NCBI GenBank assembly: GCA_040285745.1
Contig: JAUFOR010000008.1
Span: forward strand, 558,001 to 622,000
Reading direction: 5' to 3'
Length of the DNA stretch: 64,000 bases
Origin: Barthelona sp. PCE
Lineage: Eukaryota > Metamonada: BaSk clade
In this document: one piece after another, positions 14,001 to 19,761 of the stretch
Numbering within the stretch: position 1 is the stretch's first letter
How the letters are laid out: every line of letters starts with the position of its first letter
Made by a program: the position numbers and the translations under genes
Notes under the pieces: model-generated
What the model saw: the letters and a program-made list of their open reading frames with translations, nothing else
Told to the model about the DNA's origin: nothing
The model's database searches: none

Positions 14001-14816
14001 CATCTTGATCGTAAACTTTCGATTTTCATTATCATAATACTCAACAGAACATTCCTTCCAGTACCATTTATCACCATCGAAATAACGTGCAAAGGCGGTT
14101 GTACGTAACCCTTGAAACGCTTTCTTCTCATTAGGCCCAATGATAAACTTACTGTGTTCATAAAAAAAGTCTAGCGGAATATGAATGCCCTGGAACTTTG
14201 GCAATCTTTCTTGCAACTCTTCTCGTATGAAATCATACCGGTTCGAATGCAGTTCTCTTGCTGTCTGGACCAGGCTGTCTGTGTTTGTCCTCGGTGTGAA
14301 GTCTTCCTTCGTGAAAGTATCCAAACCAGCTCGAGCTGTAGCACTGAGTCGTTGAAGCTCATGTGCTGTATGACTTGATAATAAGGGTACAGGGGGGTCG
14401 ACCACAGCTCCACTGATATTGCTTGTTTGATTTAAATAAACGTTTCCGTCTGAATAGTTCTGGTCCATCTGTCGAGGTTCATTAATCAGTTTTGACCGAA
14501 ATGTTCGATCCTGATAAGTGCGTGCTGGCCTCTTTTGTGGTAAACGTAGGGGAGGTACAGGTGCTTCAAACTTTTCTAATGTCTTTGCTGGCAAATCGGG
14601 GTGCAACATGGGGGGTGGAGTTTCACGACTGAGAAAACTCTTAATGTTTGTTCCTTGTGCCATCCTTCCGGTTGCTAAAAACTCATTACGAGCCACTTTT
14701 TGCTCTGCAAAGGCTAATTGTCGATCAAGATACTGCTTTCGTCTAACAAAGCTCGATGGAGGCCTTGTTGGCAAGCCTATTTCCAAATCCTTGGATTTCT
14801 TTGACATTTGCACCAC
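2088..14816 (-). CDS. divergent dynein heavy chain-like protein with degenerate AAA1
   Basis: This 4242-residue single frame has the overall dynein order: a long N-terminal tail, a linker, an AAA ring, a coiled-coil stalk with a microtubule-binding region (about residues 2690-2960, with an IPPPR motif near 2795), AAA5/6, and a C-terminal domain. P-loops are recognisable at AAA2 (GDSGSGKST, about 1767) and AAA3 (GPVGIGKT, about 2099). At AAA1 the block aligning with the dynein PLTDR...GPAGTGKT...CFDEFNRI series reads PLTHER (about 1470), then no P-loop, then GSIVSFSGVRSL (about 1540), so Walker A and Walker B are both lost. AAA4 (ANGHCFKLAHT, about 2429) also lacks a P-loop, and the AAA3 Walker B is altered. 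A standard motor relies on AAA1 hydrolysis, so this is probably a non-canonical or inactive dynein. The reading frame is intact over 12.7 kb, so it is not a pseudogene. A DNHD1-like role is one possibility. The start is the most upstream ATG; a second Met (MSKKSK) lies three codons in. Confidence 0.88.
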   Translation of the reverse strand: MVQMSKKSKDLEIGLPTRPPSSFVRRKQYLDRQLAFAEQKVARNEFLATGRMAQGTNIKSFLSRETPPPMLHPDLPAKTLEKFEAPVPPLRLPQKRPARTYQDRTFRSKLINEPRQMDQNYSDGNVYLNQTSNISGAVVDPPVPLLSSHTAHELQRLSATARAGLDTFTKEDFTPRTNTDSLVQTARELHSNRYDFIREELQERLPKFQGIHIPLDFFYEHSKFIIGPNEKKAFQGLRTTAFARYFDGDKWYWKECSVEYYDNENRKFTIKMDEFTKKVSRFSLLFDGQSNEELNVIKEELEKIRDEIEQDYIKGQYLSHLHLKHPIDIPQKFLMSLADRIGILPEDVLDHGINECFSVALHRNALFKPNEIVQSPDYIVFSDFEKVSNRINSSFYFKTVAHQRFFKKLFNTCENIKNSLIFDFRQQLPFDLWLGLQYRKLIELSKYLRDVWTKELVDVLPLCYNEEWAKPEELAPKSERERFYQLVRFIRMEAITVLYAALVDHLIGLLRSSPLFVLEVLFDNKSPSGFSISPSVSEIDHKFKQFLDDIYQSLSFINGIMPTHDLLVFEQNNETQEVFEIVERAVAEVEEMMVEPTKDYSELFLAYHKIDIFKITSDVLKDVSRFSAKNIDALDLSFFVSHDQDPIKRVFSVSVSNFKALVSEASDKVVSSLVQHEVTHCYGIFCQLKDKFTEADEYIAMEPKDPQELQKRAMFIDNALSDLPQQYSFLCETFEVFLQLELFKSIKDEYWKLFFELFAWPKRIEQSNRSRISHIRQLRENFNTQLQEWRKDFDDQFLALQAKINDIVVVYHQDSLDDNKRELSILRPLKEEYDELFEFSQRITKNEGLLKRRATDFSRLFDLPSEFIPLVNLFEIGVNWQLNYFDWNFSSFLTLNIDDITNKIDGYLDQLGELRNEVFFANSKNLGHSRMLDKLKSDILNFNQLAPVIRYLRCPVLRTRHWISIDDIFDKDIRSFLSGSLSSILDQVNIVEELDAVGKIVNRAKRENLIQTVIDQCKFTLESLLWEFEVDNTSQTMIFSEKSFKKLRDVLHHSFEQLEQFSDTHLDDPMILIKFCSWLNVLHIVCITLQKFQTLFIGIKSIAQAFPKQVATKQFHMMYRKLADSFHKYVKEKYLEKKIVLVVASSNWRQSTSYLLNTARELTPKFIHFLDEQTLNLSVNLFLNRVSLLSYIDRLLLYGFKDMHSSAFTNKMLMLYPYLAHLQFISETANDRIYVRISTKMGETFLVPFPECSIFEFPIKIQDSLSEKIRYFTCKACADFNYEKNIIDWFCSFPQQAIIVAIFCTFTRDLDYLLHDFTKLNNIKKRYMAAYSKLYDEVQNSSLHLLKKANEMVHDDVSVIDNENRLRHVASSVLIVLEYCVGVLAKFISLDDFGSRINYYNQVIKLRLLTPTIPKELPDWDVRAAIEPPAFILPALPQFREKEVGALVIEHSTLSIKIQPNYSSNFSFLPLTHERTSLIRGLVLAFAQRCPIQVSDVFSLIPMLGLFRCFIGINLRMFVCRPNTTFKEIFDAIYCSALSGSIVSFSGVRSLSSSCVLEFNSLLHDIDVAIRGGKETVVYDNTVIPLHTPFLVLLCADTRLTFSSGVNVAASPLKEDDFVAIFRSYGSPNHKIIGSRLYALSTIAVTIVKPDLRIYPYHRIIHCALHTAVERSVQFGCEDLTNYEFSTILTHFRNQILYKLPKESHSFLIRLAQSFFNKVRPKNFVRDTMEVAIRNVMALDTTLSTEIAQGIRNIHQLFQEQHICMLLGDSGSGKSTLVDAYVQFCSKYHALKNNIEADEICITKYMRINGDGFADDLHSFISNIVVDDPDKMYILAIEGDVMKSWFSPFLQLVTDPLLFVNSKMSHKNAIKVLPSNFKIIIEVADHLKLTPRLISAIPTLHVACSPSIPRYIEKKAKLLNIDEIYQTHISTVLSSMLPSLLELSTHGSISLAPINSVFALISSFLTHIKQFIASRPDLETEFGNRQALNNIDHAIVFSTIWGLGSALSSRDRDRLATQTKSAILRKRPHFKIKIPFGQSLYDLFLDVSNSDPVWMEFSEVSASSLIGHDSTHQLYPTLKVLRTANLVQLLTNAGMSMLIDGPVGIGKTIIAKRTLNEMKKKNDRFDSHHIGVFKNITVDDIRSNFFKPLMRRGSSRYGAKYGSQVAYLISRVRDTRNISTIENMLSFLVDGMCIVDNEFVTLNNTSLVLTASNAYGSDMIGNRLRNRVFHLSCDDYPVEQYHEIIMKLFENSSIADFFGRMIDTYAGSIANLFVELRNKIPSSSGYLGMSLNFTHLGHMVEAICKIPIKRISGIVDFVKLVFHESCRIFSDALLPEDKSIVKKAFSQSFMVDFDVLASDVVPNSLSEQTFFSPLVEIDDARCYFKCEDPTRHVIKAFEENKCDVSPAIQAGYGSRHILPIIRLLTLKNSHIIIANGHCFKLAHTVLEQASLLLGHKYHNLSSLAFDEFTASCVELIFDLVFEQTHRKATILLPHINTEISMFIQALISPGYDHVLIKFFDPVAILRRCASVFNVEQDLPIAINRFRKHIRENIHFVFIQFDQSSFLKAFDHCSSVLTNFQRVIFEEPSVFDIEEYVRVWLCKLLGEDVYDDVTIPDNLVKKFRIESNIDDDTLLSTIAELLVKIAKNSQYAITNTSIERFVLNLVNHFVKLSGSEHKRISKLTRAKTVLEEIEDLAGSSDNDRQRLESGIESGSLRVSSLNSRYKVLAGEVEKLAKMIQSDSDDIALRYSETSKVNTDIAAQVKYHKGEYDEALDTLRELNGIELLDSIGEVEIPPPRIIIVARVIVAILREDIDGEDQQFWDTFKTHHLEKFDSVKQQLLAIHIDDLDENFVQRMTPVIDHVDCTVTSISRVSTSWSQVARFIHCLNGYLNAYIMSVEEQGRINTIEAEKDAELKALSEKKVELEGKRKELKDVRDNYAQATKHVETLENKLQTLDTLSRQVSELSQILLAESARWHLYLKQANTSYTNAFVDSLAMALFGEILSVGSDESLNFEVLEVFKSIMKRYNMKFTRTTLATTLIRLQNERSGAYRLITQRHSTYLINRIEFLKQFTGLTAINSSNQECSYVMNECFDDYHTFEFNSNLFDELITVISSPTVVVIHNMPCTDLHLQDKAMLRTFQTLSRLFTAFADLKHNELTETLAKCLDTDGVPQLEIDDSAGTIYQISTPGGEIEIHSMCCIFIVLDETVSFNVNTLADIDLFFSPNHRINLFPDFNELSMKLDSIYFEKLNDPSIGNYRNLIQQLYEQSLEEQRLEEEILDVLSLEDVSVDKLAHPDVLDQLRTLKISYAELKSQLTKFESAFESALAQRQSIMEIGPCLLHIIQKTSSVCNMNFNPAKIVILFDEACNKIKKEVVSQLKNPKDGRRSSVFALKSVKHDMSSLMAQMNGLGNEDASNDPALDFVAIRRKVALTFTKKFLKNGVLPLLPEQDRLSTCLSIALIIAYHTQIVGKEVLYSLLRFLNIEFEFDFCLPNVMERSILCESFIPWHANDFNKAPLDHSSDDEEGPSNAVITDVPDQNLPSFINTEAFYAFVDIINAGADSSYVTIFRSLINKTQHGMWQEWYEHGMYLKLELPSELGLSLKPFDRLIIIQTLVKDCGVSVLVHFIHQLFGIRPFSISKPSTNGYVTLRIGPWPEHDIRPHCRFIKIDRHPVYVVSHEKRQALHNCLTSNASVTILTNPTIGVSVLHLLHHYHQCGKLNADVVVCSSSIPNIAVTLRCNINVYHHQNVHYIEQALTQHIITYRNLIDKAFDNTQLELLHRQFVYACLMIDAYFRTLKTYNPVFRFTLPPSALRHGVFQVSRYISLRDISDIAVETAAALFIEPYVLCNPDFAKFFSDKTIKFFTLLNNPQSVTSLTQSPFKSAVKKHFSSPSGMLTLVDLENLCCCLELSFEYTSYVIAKSKKMYQSTWGAVGVNRLIASPSDASLFSANVTVPVASQLDYIKKYTIDRLEDMLQEIPTFELSRDKLEKLDVLQPAIRYVIGMHSQLRKGISIIELDITLLIDCLKTHTVPLGIAREKLRRIMQDYVPKSWTKKLPFGVISITKFFSMMRSYVSFMQSILGTNLLLDSKQIPVKGILHPNYVKNVIEVQFAYTLERSIDEFVIIASIDPECPDAETHDVYHPVFYGCTCNAAHMNAQGFLVPSQPNEYYSSLPPLYTFPVLRENLNENYVPITFHYGLAYEHRFELFVKASPGFFANNHVPIFIDVAPNRLYDKIQENI

Positions 14817-15015
14817 AAATGTCGAATAAAAATTGTGAAGAAATGGTGAAAAGGGAAAAACACCTTATGTTTACAGTTTTGGTGGATCTAAAGTATTAAA
14901 GTACACGTCTTATGCTGGTGTAATATCATACATGAGACATAAGTGCAACATGCTTTGTTGAACACATATTTTTTCCCATAAAACGCAATTTATCCTTTTT
15001 CAGATTTGTTAGCAG

Positions 15016-15450
15016 ATGGTTCGTTTTACTCAGATTGATCCCAACACAGGACTTAGCCCCATTGCACACCCTCTTGCCGCAGCGGAATCTAAGAACGCTA
15101 AACTCACATATAAGGTTACTAAGTACTCAGCTCAAGGTAAATTCTGCATCAGAGGCCTCAAGGCTGTCACAAGGGCTATCAAGAGAAGATCTCATCAAGG
15201 CCTTGTTGTTATTGCTGGTAACATTGCTCCTATGGACGTAATCACACACTTGCCTGCACTCTGTCGCAGCTACAACATCCCTTTCGTCTTTGTCCCTAGC
15301 AAGGAAGATCTCGCCAAGTACTCCAAGGTGAGAAACAGTGTATCAGTTGTTTTCATTCCCACTTTCAATGAGGATTACTTAGAAGGTAAGCCAGCCAAGC
15401 GTTTCAACAAGCTTCTGAAGGCCATTAACGACAACACTATTGAGTCATAA
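15016..15450 (+). CDS. NHP2: H/ACA snoRNP protein NHP2 (L7Ae/eL8 RNA-binding family)
   Basis: The 144-residue protein matches the L7Ae family over its length. The central and C-terminal pattern GLVVIAGNIAPMDVITHLP followed by CRSYNIPFVFVPSKEDL is the family's RNA-binding loop region, and the HLP...C...N-P-V-PSK-DL arrangement fits NHP2 better than ribosomal eL8 or SNU13. NHP2 binds H/ACA guide RNAs with dyskerin, NOP10 and GAR1 in the nucleolus and directs pseudouridylation of rRNA and snRNA. It lies head to head with the dynein gene (199-bp shared spacer). The stop TAA is followed by A and an AATAAAAAA run, which may serve as poly(A) signals. Other L7Ae paralogues are less likely. Confidence 0.8.
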   Translation: MVRFTQIDPNTGLSPIAHPLAAAESKNAKLTYKVTKYSAQGKFCIRGLKAVTRAIKRRSHQGLVVIAGNIAPMDVITHLPALCRSYNIPFVFVPSKEDLAKYSKVRNSVSVVFIPTFNEDYLEGKPAKRFNKLLKAINDNTIES

Positions 15451-15688
15451 AGAACCGAAATAAAAAAACCTATGTTTTATTATTCCGTTAATTTTATTGT
15501 TGCTATGGTAAAATGAATCACATAAAAAGCAAATTTTACAGCAGTAAACTACAAAAACAGTTACACTTCGGAGGTTGTTTCAAACAGGTAAACGTACACT
15601 TCATTTTGTACATTTTTTATAAGTAAAAATATCCAATTGGTTGCTATCAATGCTGGAAAACCCGACAAAAAAGTGAAGAAACAAGTCA

Positions 15689-16780
15689 ATGAGAAATTTT
15701 GCTTGTTTTTGCTTTTTGTTCCTATTTGTCCAAATGAAAAGTGGTATAGAAAGAATTGGATATTTTTTAATCACATTTCTGGTGAGTTTGATAGCTTTAG
15801 GCCTTGAAAATATGGGTAATGGAATTACTACCTCATATTTTTCCAGATTTTTCGGTGTTTATGCCGTTTACAGATTGACAATGGCTCTGTTTATATTCTA
15901 TAGTCTGTTGGCGATCTTTGTCTCATGTTCTGATGAAGAGACTTCAAAAGAACTTCAAAAAGGTTTTTTTAAAATGAAGATTCTCATAATATTGGTACTT
16001 ATCATCATCTTTGCGTTCATTCCCAATGGATTCTTTGATGGTTTCTCAAAATTTGCTATTTTTTCTAGTGTTTTCTTTTTATTACTTTCAATTATTTATT
16101 TCATTGATTTTGGTTACTCGTGGAACGAAAACTGGGTCTCCCGTGGTGAAGATAAGTATCTAGTTGCTGTTGTGGTTTGTGCAGTTATTATGTATGTTGG
16201 TGGTATCATAGGCATTGTATACCTTTGGAATAAGTACTCTTGCTCTCTTAACATCGTCCAGTTCATCGTTGTAATCATCCTTGCTGCCATTTCATTATTT
16301 TTGACACTTGTTGCCGAACATGGTGCTATTCTACCTGCGGCTGTTGTATTCATCTATCATGTCTCTCTTCTGTACGGAGCCATGGCCAACTACACCGATG
16401 CCACGTGTAACCCTAACTTTGGCAAATCTGAATTCGCAAGTGAGATTGTTTCAGCTCTTTGGGCTCTTCTTGCTTTGTCTTACACAAGTGTCTCTGTCAG
16501 TTCCTCCTCTAGTAAGGACATCAACCTTGGTGGTGAAGAAGAGGACGAAGAAGTTACTTACAATTATCTCGTTTTCAACCTTACCATGGCACTTGCTGCT
16601 TGTTATATTCCAATGTTATTCACTGATTGGACCCAAAAGAACAGCGCAACACTGTCTATATCAGCTGGTTCTGTTTCTTACTGGGTTAAAATTGTAATGG
16701 GTATCATCACTGCTTTAGGTTTCTTGTGGACTATCATTGGTCCTGTTTTATTCCCTAATATGGACTTTGACTATGTATAG
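15689..16780 (+). CDS. SERINC/TMS1 family multi-pass membrane protein
   Basis: This 363-residue protein is very hydrophobic, with about ten predicted membrane helices. SERINC hallmarks are present: VYRLTMALFIFYSLLAI in the first third, IPNGFF, the IDFGYSWNENWV segment (family motif DFxHSWNExW), an acidic loop followed by VTYNYLVFNLTMALAACYIPMLFTDW, and the ending WTIIGPVLFPNMDFD. SERINC proteins sit in the plasma membrane, Golgi or vacuole and have been linked to serine-lipid incorporation and lipid scrambling. The usual N-terminal Cys-rich segment is mostly absent (MRNFACFCFLF), so the start could be at the second Met (15734), or an upstream exon may be missed. It stands alone in the plus direction after NHP2. 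Confidence 0.82.
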   Translation: MRNFACFCFLFLFVQMKSGIERIGYFLITFLVSLIALGLENMGNGITTSYFSRFFGVYAVYRLTMALFIFYSLLAIFVSCSDEETSKELQKGFFKMKILIILVLIIIFAFIPNGFFDGFSKFAIFSSVFFLLLSIIYFIDFGYSWNENWVSRGEDKYLVAVVVCAVIMYVGGIIGIVYLWNKYSCSLNIVQFIVVIILAAISLFLTLVAEHGAILPAAVVFIYHVSLLYGAMANYTDATCNPNFGKSEFASEIVSALWALLALSYTSVSVSSSSSKDINLGGEEEDEEVTYNYLVFNLTMALAACYIPMLFTDWTQKNSATLSISAGSVSYWVKIVMGIITALGFLWTIIGPVLFPNMDFDYV

Positions 16781-16864
16781 AAACAGGTGTACTAATATAT
16801 TGTAAATAGATAATCCAATTGTAAGCCATTCCACAAATTTTCTCGTTAAAGGTTTTTTCCACTT

Positions 16865-17779
16865 ATGCTTAAATTCGAACAACCCTTTGAAGGGAATTTC
16901 GGAGAACTTAATTGGTTAAGCGACCATTCTAACGTTTCTAGTGCTGCTTCGCAAAATAGTTTACATTTTTCCGTTTCAGAGACAGATATTAATGAATTTG
17001 ACTTGGGAAGCCTCCCCTGGATGATGAGCACACCAGTTGCCCTTGATGAAGTACATGAAAATGCAGTTCCTATGTTTTCTGAGGAAATTTCTTCCACTAT
17101 TATTCAAGGAACTTATGATGCGCCCCTGGAGCACCCACCGGTAGCTCTGTCAATCCCATTCAGATTTCCTGAAGAGTTTAAACTGTTTGTTATCAAAAGT
17201 TTTTCTGAGGATGACGTGTTCAAGTCTATCAGATATGGAGTGTGGACATCAACGCTGCGTGGTAACCAAAGACTCAATGAAGCGTTTGAAACATCTAAAG
17301 TACCAATATATCTATTGTTTAGCGTAAATCGTTCCAAAACTTTTTGTGGTTTTGCCCAATTGGTTTCTGGTGTGATAGACCGCAATTTGCCCATCTGGGA
17401 TAGTTCTAAATTCACTTCTTTTTTTAATGTGAAATGGTTATATTTGTTAGATGTACCAAACACTTTATTTGAAGGTGTTTCAGTGGAGAGTAATGATAAT
17501 TTACCGTTCTTCCGTTCGCGTGACACTCAAGATCTCAATCAAGATGAAGGAAATCAAATTATTACACGTTATTTAGGTTATGGTGCAACTAATAAGAATC
17601 CTACCAATATCTTGATGGATTGGAATTTTTATTTAAATCGTGAAGAATCTTTTATGAAAACTAAATGTAATTCTCAAATTTCTATAAGAGGTCAACGTTT
17701 TGGTACAAATAGTTTTGTACTTGATAATACTCAACCTAATAATAGAAAGAGTAGAAAACGTTTTGGTTATGGTAAGTAG
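16865..17779 (+). CDS. YTH-domain protein, probable m6A-RNA reader
   Basis: The 304-residue protein has an unstructured N-terminal third and a YTH domain at about residues 115-245: KLFVIKSFSEDDVFKSIRYGVW, GNQRLNEAF, PIYLLFSVNRSKTFCGFAQ, NVKWLYLLDVPN and SRDTQDL. The aromatic-cage tryptophans W at YGVW and W at LPIW are visible; the third cage position reads F (SSKF), a substitution also tolerated as a non-Trp residue in some YTH proteins. YTH domains bind N6-methyladenosine in RNA and influence decay, export or translation. The C-terminal tail is Asn/Arg rich. The stop lies inside GGTAAGTAG, which resembles a splice donor, so an alternative spliced 3' end cannot be excluded. A CATT microsatellite follows directly. 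Confidence 0.85.
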   Translation: MLKFEQPFEGNFGELNWLSDHSNVSSAASQNSLHFSVSETDINEFDLGSLPWMMSTPVALDEVHENAVPMFSEEISSTIIQGTYDAPLEHPPVALSIPFRFPEEFKLFVIKSFSEDDVFKSIRYGVWTSTLRGNQRLNEAFETSKVPIYLLFSVNRSKTFCGFAQLVSGVIDRNLPIWDSSKFTSFFNVKWLYLLDVPNTLFEGVSVESNDNLPFFRSRDTQDLNQDEGNQIITRYLGYGATNKNPTNILMDWNFYLNREESFMKTKCNSQISIRGQRFGTNSFVLDNTQPNNRKSRKRFGYGK

Positions 17780-17791
17780 ATTTCTTTCTTT

Positions 17792-17815
17792 CATTCATTC
17801 ATTCATTCATTCATT
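17792..17815. repeat. (CATT)6 microsatellite
   Basis: There are six tandem CATT units just downstream of the YTH gene's stop, preceded by two TTTC-like units. It lies in the 3' region or spacer before SmD3 and codes for nothing. Confidence 0.9.
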
Positions 17816-18007
17816 AGTTATATAGATTAATTCAAATAGTTTATTTACTGCTTTCACTCGACATTTTGTCTTTACTTTTTAGTATAGCTCTGTGCAATTC
17901 CTTATTCTTCATTTATCCAAGCACAAATAAATTGTTTAATTAATTTTGGAAGTGTTAAAATTGTTTTTGTTTTATAACTTATTTAGGGGTCAAAAATAGT
18001 GAATATT

Positions 18008-18325
18008 ATGAATCGTGCAAGTCTTCCACTCATGTTACTTTTCGAAACAGAGGGTTTTGAGGTTTTTATTGAGCTTAACAACAATGAATCTTATAGAGGT
18101 GTTGTAGCTCGTGTGCAAGATAATATGAATGTTGTTTTGAAGGATCCCGTGCATACACTCATTGATGGATCTAAAGAACAGTTAAAATCAGTGTTTATTA
18201 GAGGAAGTCAGATTAAATTCATCAGTATACCTGAAATGTTAGTTAATTCACCTGTATTCCAGATGAACAATAACCAGAGACTTGGTATCAGAAGACATAT
18301 TCAACCTATTAAAAAGAATCGGTGA
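18008..18325 (+). CDS. SNRPD3: Sm-like core snRNP protein SmD3
   Basis: From ATG 18008 the product is 105 residues; the frame extends three codons further upstream but only to a GTG. Sm1 (GFEVFIELNNNESYRGVVARVQDNMNV) and Sm2 (SVFIRGSQIKFISIPEML) motifs match SmD3, including the diagnostic VxIRGSxIxFxxxPxML run and the DNMN element. SmD3 is part of the heptameric ring on U1, U2, U4 and U5 snRNAs, consistent with the introns in this window. The C-terminal tail is basic (IRRHIQPIKKNR) but without the GR dipeptides of animal D3. An ATTTAG sequence 22 bp upstream of the ATG could be a splice acceptor for a 5' UTR intron; this is unproven. Confidence 0.85.
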   Translation: MNRASLPLMLLFETEGFEVFIELNNNESYRGVVARVQDNMNVVLKDPVHTLIDGSKEQLKSVFIRGSQIKFISIPEMLVNSPVFQMNNNQRLGIRRHIQPIKKNR

Positions 18326-18439
18326 TTATTAAACAAAAAAACACTTTCCATTTTACTTACTGGATTTAAAGAATATTGAACCATAGAAAAACATACATGA
18401 GTCCAAGTATTCAAGATTGAATGATACTAAATAAAGCAA

Positions 18440-18826
18440 TTAACACATCTTAAAACGGGTTTCGAAATCTTGTCGAACTTCAACTTGATGGGGCTGTTCC
18501 ACCTTTGTTGTATCAGAAAATTGAAGCTGAAGATCGTTACCTTGGAGAAACTCTAGACCTAAATTCACCTGTTGATGATTAATATTAGTTTTAGTATTAC
18601 CACCAAACATTTCTTCCTCTAATTCGTACATCTTTGCATATCCAATACCAAAATGTGACTGAAGCATCTTTTTCTTGGTATCTGTGTGTAGTTGTGCCAT
18701 ATGAGAAAGCTCTCTTTGAACATTGGTAACATCAGTATTAAAGTTGATCGTCTGTAAAGGATGATCAAGAGTTTGTTTGGCTACCAATGGAATATTCTGG
18801 TGTACTTCAACGTTTGAGTTCATCAA
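18440..18826 (-). CDS. probable proteasome maturation factor UMP1/POMP
   Basis: The 128-residue acidic protein looks like the UMP1/POMP family, though diverged. It has an N-terminal HPL element (DHPLQTI), a middle helix with ...GIGYAKMYELEEEM..., then LGLEFLQGNDLQLQFSD, which parallels the POMP LDVLRGNDETIGFED block, and a C-terminal PHQVEVRQDFETRF paralleling PHLMVEYKLG. UMP1 is a short-lived chaperone that joins 15S half-proteasomes and is degraded when the 20S particle forms; the window also encodes the beta7 subunit (43971-44624), whose assembly triggers that step. It is transcribed head to head with RPL27A. An alternative is an unrelated small protein. Confidence 0.6.
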   Translation of the reverse strand: MMNSNVEVHQNIPLVAKQTLDHPLQTINFNTDVTNVQRELSHMAQLHTDTKKKMLQSHFGIGYAKMYELEEEMFGGNTKTNINHQQVNLGLEFLQGNDLQLQFSDTTKVEQPHQVEVRQDFETRFKMC

Positions 18827-19003
18827 AAGAACTAGAATGTATGTGTAAAAGTTGAAAACGAAAAAACATCTTGTTTCTGTAGATAGGTATTATAAAGCAC
18901 ATACAATGGGGCATATATATCATCTTACGGCAGCGAAGGCCGAAGAAGTAAAGTAAAATGCAGCCAAATAGCTTCTTTCACATCTTCACTTTTATTCATT
19001 CAA

Positions 19004-19554
19004 ATGGTATTTTTCTCACACTTTTTTTATAAGAAACGCATCTACGCGGCGCAGTCGTGCTCGTTAGTGTGACAATCTTACTGAAAAGTTGTACTTTTGT
19101 AGATATTTCTAATTCTTAGGTTAGCCGCAAGTCCAAAACTCGTAAGTTAAGAGGTCACGTTTCCGCTGGTCGTGGTCGTATCGGAAAGGGCCGTAACGAT
19201 GGCGCTAATGGTAAGGCTGGTGGTCTTACATTCCTTAGAAACCACTTCGACAGATATCACCCTGGTTTCTTCGGTAAGATCGGTATCCCCGTCTATCACC
19301 GCAACAAGAATCACACTTTCTGCCCCGTCTTGAACCTTGAGAAGCTTATGTCTGTTCTCTCTGTTGAACAACGTACTGAGATTCAGAAGTCTGAAAAGAT
19401 CCCCGTCATTGACATCACCAAGGCTGGTTACTACAAGCTCCTTGGCAAGGGTCTTGCCCCCACTCGCCCTGTCATTGTTCGTGCTCGTTTCGTTTCTGCC
19501 GTTGCTGAAAAGAAGATCGTCGCTGCTGGCGGTGCCGTTGAGCTCATTGCTTAA
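19004..19554 (+). CDS. RPL27A: 60S ribosomal protein uL15 (RPL27A), two exons
   Basis: Exon 1 is only the start codon (19004-19006). After a 113-nt intron, exon 2 (19120-19554) gives MVSRKSKTRKLRGHVSAGRGRIGKG, the canonical uL15 N-terminus. Further hallmarks are YHPGFFGKIG, SFCP-like HTFCPVLNLEKL, and GYYKLLGKG followed by PVIVRARFVS. The total is 145 residues, normal for the family. uL15 is a large-subunit protein near the peptidyl-transferase region. It shares a 177-bp bidirectional spacer with the UMP1-like gene and precedes uS9 by 207 bp. Third codon positions are markedly C-rich, as expected for a highly expressed gene. Confidence 0.93.
19007..19119 (+). other. spliceosomal intron (113 nt) directly after the RPL27A start codon
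   Basis: The intron starts GTATTTTTCTCA and ends CTAATTCTTAG; splicing joins ATG to GTTAGCCGC in phase 0 and restores the conserved N-terminus. TTCTAAT close to the acceptor may be the branch site. Confidence 0.85.
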
Positions 19555-19761
19555 TTTAAATTCCGTTTATTTGTTACAGTTTGAGTAAATTGAATGAAGT
19601 TTTTATTTTATCACTTCCCAAATATTCTTGTTCTGTAATGGGATGCAAACACCTGTAATAAAGCGTATTATCCTTCAAATAAGTGCCCTATGTTAAAGTA
19701 CTACAAGAAATTCTTCCTTTTCCTTTATTTACTTTCTCTTATCTTTATTGATTATTCCAGG

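Noticed and set aside
14235-14260. GGTTCGAAT-like tRNA T-loop
   Set aside because: There is no cloverleaf around it, and it lies within the dynein coding frame.
17774-17986. Splicing of the YTH gene to SmD3 through the GTAAGT donor and ATTTAG acceptor
   Set aside because: Both proteins are complete without fusion and SmD3 has a good ATG; kept only as a transcript-level question.
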